NCBI GenBank assembly: GCA_016296165.1
Contig: JAEDJV010000127.1
Coordinates: 1-7,056, forward strand
Direction of reading: 5' to 3'
DNA from: Oscillospiraceae bacterium
Lineage (GTDB): Bacteria > Bacillota > Clostridia > Oscillospirales > Ruminococcaceae
DNA length: 7,056 bases
Positions 5,656 through 7,056 of the stretch are shown one piece after another (position 1 is the stretch's first letter; each line of letters opens with the position of its first letter). The notes beneath the pieces were generated by a model, which was not told the DNA's origin, made no database searches, and saw only the letters and a list, made by a program, of their open reading frames with translations. Both the position numbers and the translations under genes were made by a program.

Positions 5656-6675
5656 ATGAAAAATCTTATCAGAATAGTTTCAGTTTTTTCACTTTCTCTT
5701 ATAAGCATACCGGCACTGTCCGTTTCAGAGGACAGGCCTGCGGATGCAGAGCTTAATGTTACTCCGCCGATATCACTGACGGAATATAAATCTCCTGGTA
5801 CAGATCCGGCTAAAACCGAAAATAAAAGTACATACGCTGTCCTTGACATACAAACCGGTCTGATAAATGAAGTTGCTGTACGTGATTATGTAATAGGTGC
5901 TGTATGTGCCGAGATGCCGGCAACATTCAATACGGAAGCACTCAAGGCTCAGGCTGTTGCCTCACATACCTACGCTATGTATCAGATAAACTCCGGCAAA
6001 AACGACGAAAGCCTCATGGGAGCTGATTTTTCAAACGATCCATCTGAATACCAGGCTTTTTTTACCGACGAAGAAATAAGGAAATACTATGGTGACAGAT
6101 ACGATGAATACTATTCAAAAGTCGCTGATGCCGTTGATTCTGTCATAAACGAAATTCTTGAATACAACGATGAACCAATAGTGGCAGCGTTTCATTCCAT
6201 GTCTTCAGGCACTACTGAAAGTGCCGAAAATATATGGGGCAGAAAAATAGACTATCTGACGCCTCAGACAAGTCCCGAAGATACGGAAGCTCCGGGATTT
6301 TCAGAAGACTATACCTTTACAGCAGATGAAATTCGTTCCAGGATTACCGCAAGATATGAAGATGCTGTCTTCCCTTCCGAATATTCAGAATGGTTTTCAA
6401 TAGAAAGCACCAGCGCTTCAGGTACAGTCCTTAAGATGCTTGCAGGGAACAAAGAGATAAGCGGAACGGAATTCCGGGAAATAATGTCTGTCCGTTCTGC
6501 AGTTTTCACCATAGAATACACAGGAAAAGATAAATTTCATATTAACACAAAGGGCTTCGGACATGGTGTAGGAATGAGCCAGTACGGTGCCAATAGTCTG
6601 GCCGGAGAAGGAAAGACTTATAGCGAAATACTTTCTCATTATTATCCCGGAACAATTCTTACAAAAATGCAATAG
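5656..6675 (+). CDS. spoIID: SpoIID/LytB-family lytic transglycosylase
   Basis: This 339-residue exported protein has an N-terminal hydrophobic segment (about 4-21) that is a signal peptide or membrane anchor, a low-complexity Pro/Ser/Thr linker to about 58, and the SpoIID domain from about 60 to the end. Key motifs are VRDYVIGAVCAEMP with the catalytic glutamate E86, followed by EALKAQAVASHTYAMY (94-109); AAFHSMSSGTTESAENIWG (177-195); and the terminal GFGHGVGMSQYGA (300-312). SpoIID cuts peptidoglycan strands freed of stem peptides by SpoIIP during engulfment of the forespore. The domain is also used in other cell-wall or spore-cortex proteins, so a vegetative role is possible. All recognisable catalytic motifs are intact. 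The ribosome binding site is weak (AGGCAGG, 5641-5647). No partner such as spoIIQ, spoIIM or spoIIP is in the window, and no clear sigma-E promoter was found in the 100-base gap. Family is certain; use of the spoIID name is less so. Confidence 0.88.
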   Translation: MKNLIRIVSVFSLSLISIPALSVSEDRPADAELNVTPPISLTEYKSPGTDPAKTENKSTYAVLDIQTGLINEVAVRDYVIGAVCAEMPATFNTEALKAQAVASHTYAMYQINSGKNDESLMGADFSNDPSEYQAFFTDEEIRKYYGDRYDEYYSKVADAVDSVINEILEYNDEPIVAAFHSMSSGTTESAENIWGRKIDYLTPQTSPEDTEAPGFSEDYTFTADEIRSRITARYEDAVFPSEYSEWFSIESTSASGTVLKMLAGNKEISGTEFREIMSVRSAVFTIEYTGKDKFHINTKGFGHGVGMSQYGANSLAGEGKTYSEILSHYYPGTILTKMQ

Positions 6676-6729
6676 CACAAATTTATAACAAAAAAATTCG
6701 TTTTCTCCACCTTTTATTCAGAATTTGGG

Positions 6730-6759
6730 TTGATTAGTACAAATTTATTGTGATATAAT
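6730..6759 (+). promoter_or_regulatory. Promoter of the secreted carbohydrate-binding-like gene
   Basis: TTGATT (6730-6735) and a perfect TATAAT (6754-6759) with an upstream TG (extended -10) are 18 bases apart. The expected start near 6766 gives an AT-rich leader of about 68 bases before the ATG at 6834. A second TATAAT at 6773-6778 has no good -35. The leader shows no stable hairpin. Confidence 0.7.
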
Positions 6760-6833
6760 TAAAAAAGATAGATATAATATATAAATATTCATTTTCATAC
6801 TACACAAACGAATCAACACAAGGGAGGATTTGT

Positions 6834-7056
6834 ATGCAAAATTTTAAAAAAATTTGTACGTTAGCAACATCTCTGGTTCTTGCAGCCGGTACGCTGGCCT
6901 CTTTTCCTGCATCTTCAGTCCGCGAACTTTCAGCGGAAACAACATATGTTTCAAACGACTTTGACGTAGAATACGAGGGTTGGTGCAACGTTGGCGTAAA
7001 TACAAAACTTACAGCTGACGAGCAGAACCCGCATGAAGGAACAAGAAGCATGCTTG
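6834..7056 (+). CDS. Secreted protein with carbohydrate-binding-like N-terminus, 3' end outside the window
   Basis: The first 74 codons are visible. Residues 1-34 form a Sec signal peptide: basic QNFKK, hydrophobic core LATSLVLAAGTLASF, and probable cleavage after SVRELSA. The mature part begins ETTYVSNDFDVEYEGW and continues with LTADEQNPHEGTRSML, a pattern I associate with CBM4/9/22-like beta-sandwich modules. Such modules often lead Ruminococcus glycoside hydrolases and other fibre-degrading proteins, and the DFDxxYEGW opening is the strongest cue. The catalytic or other domains, and any dockerin at the far end, lie beyond the window. GGGAGG at 6822-6827 gives a strong ribosome binding site 6 bases before the ATG, pointing to high expression. 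Export is secure; carbohydrate binding is a probable inference; the enzyme class cannot be told. Confidence 0.75.
   Translation, partial: MQNFKKICTLATSLVLAAGTLASFPASSVRELSAETTYVSNDFDVEYEGWCNVGVNTKLTADEQNPHEGTRSML

Noticed and set aside
6677..6748. A 10-base direct repeat ACAAATTTAT at 6677-6686 and 6739-6748, the second within the promoter spacer
   Set aside because: Low-complexity AT sequence makes such repeats likely by chance; there is no symmetry or third copy.

Overview
The window looks like part of a chromosome from a low-GC, Gram-positive, fibre-degrading gut or rumen Clostridia, most likely a Ruminococcus relative. Two features support this: an orphan dockerin-like C-terminus of the kind carried by Ruminococcus cellulosomal proteins (1230-1436), and the start of a secreted protein with a carbohydrate-binding-like N-terminus at the right edge (from 6834). 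A SpoIID-family peptidoglycan enzyme and strong AAGGAG-type ribosome binding sites fit the same group. The genus is inferred from sequence style; no database search was possible.

Layout. Positions 1-1810 are an accessory, partly decayed stretch. It holds the end of an unrecognised protein (to 260), then a complete AT-rich gene for a secreted protein (275-1228). Next comes a dockerin remnant with no start of its own and in a different frame, its presumed terminator (1472-1510), and a serine-recombinase gene cut down to 48 codons that keeps its promoter and ribosome binding site (1536-1754). The stretch ends just before an intact tRNA-Arg(CCU) gene (1868-1941) with its own promoter and terminator.

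Positions 1947-6675 look like ordinary chromosome with four intact single genes in alternating directions. They are a Cof-type HAD phosphatase (minus), a helical-repeat protein ending in a SEC-C zinc motif (plus), citrate synthase (minus, with a clear TTGACA/TACAAT promoter) and a SpoIID-like lytic transglycosylase (plus). Changing strands and gaps of about 60-160 bases suggest independent transcription units rather than an operon. They share no evident pathway: citrate synthase supplies citrate toward 2-oxoglutarate and glutamate, SpoIID acts on cell-wall glycan, and the HAD and SEC-C proteins are probably housekeeping. From 6676 there is a promoter region and the first 74 codons of a secreted, probably polysaccharide-binding protein.

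I found no CRISPR array, complete insertion sequence, toxin-antitoxin pair or recognisable defence system. The most informative part is the mosaic at 1-1810: an AT-rich secreted-protein cassette joined to the tail of a dockerin gene with both calcium loops damaged, beside a crippled recombinase and a tRNA gene.
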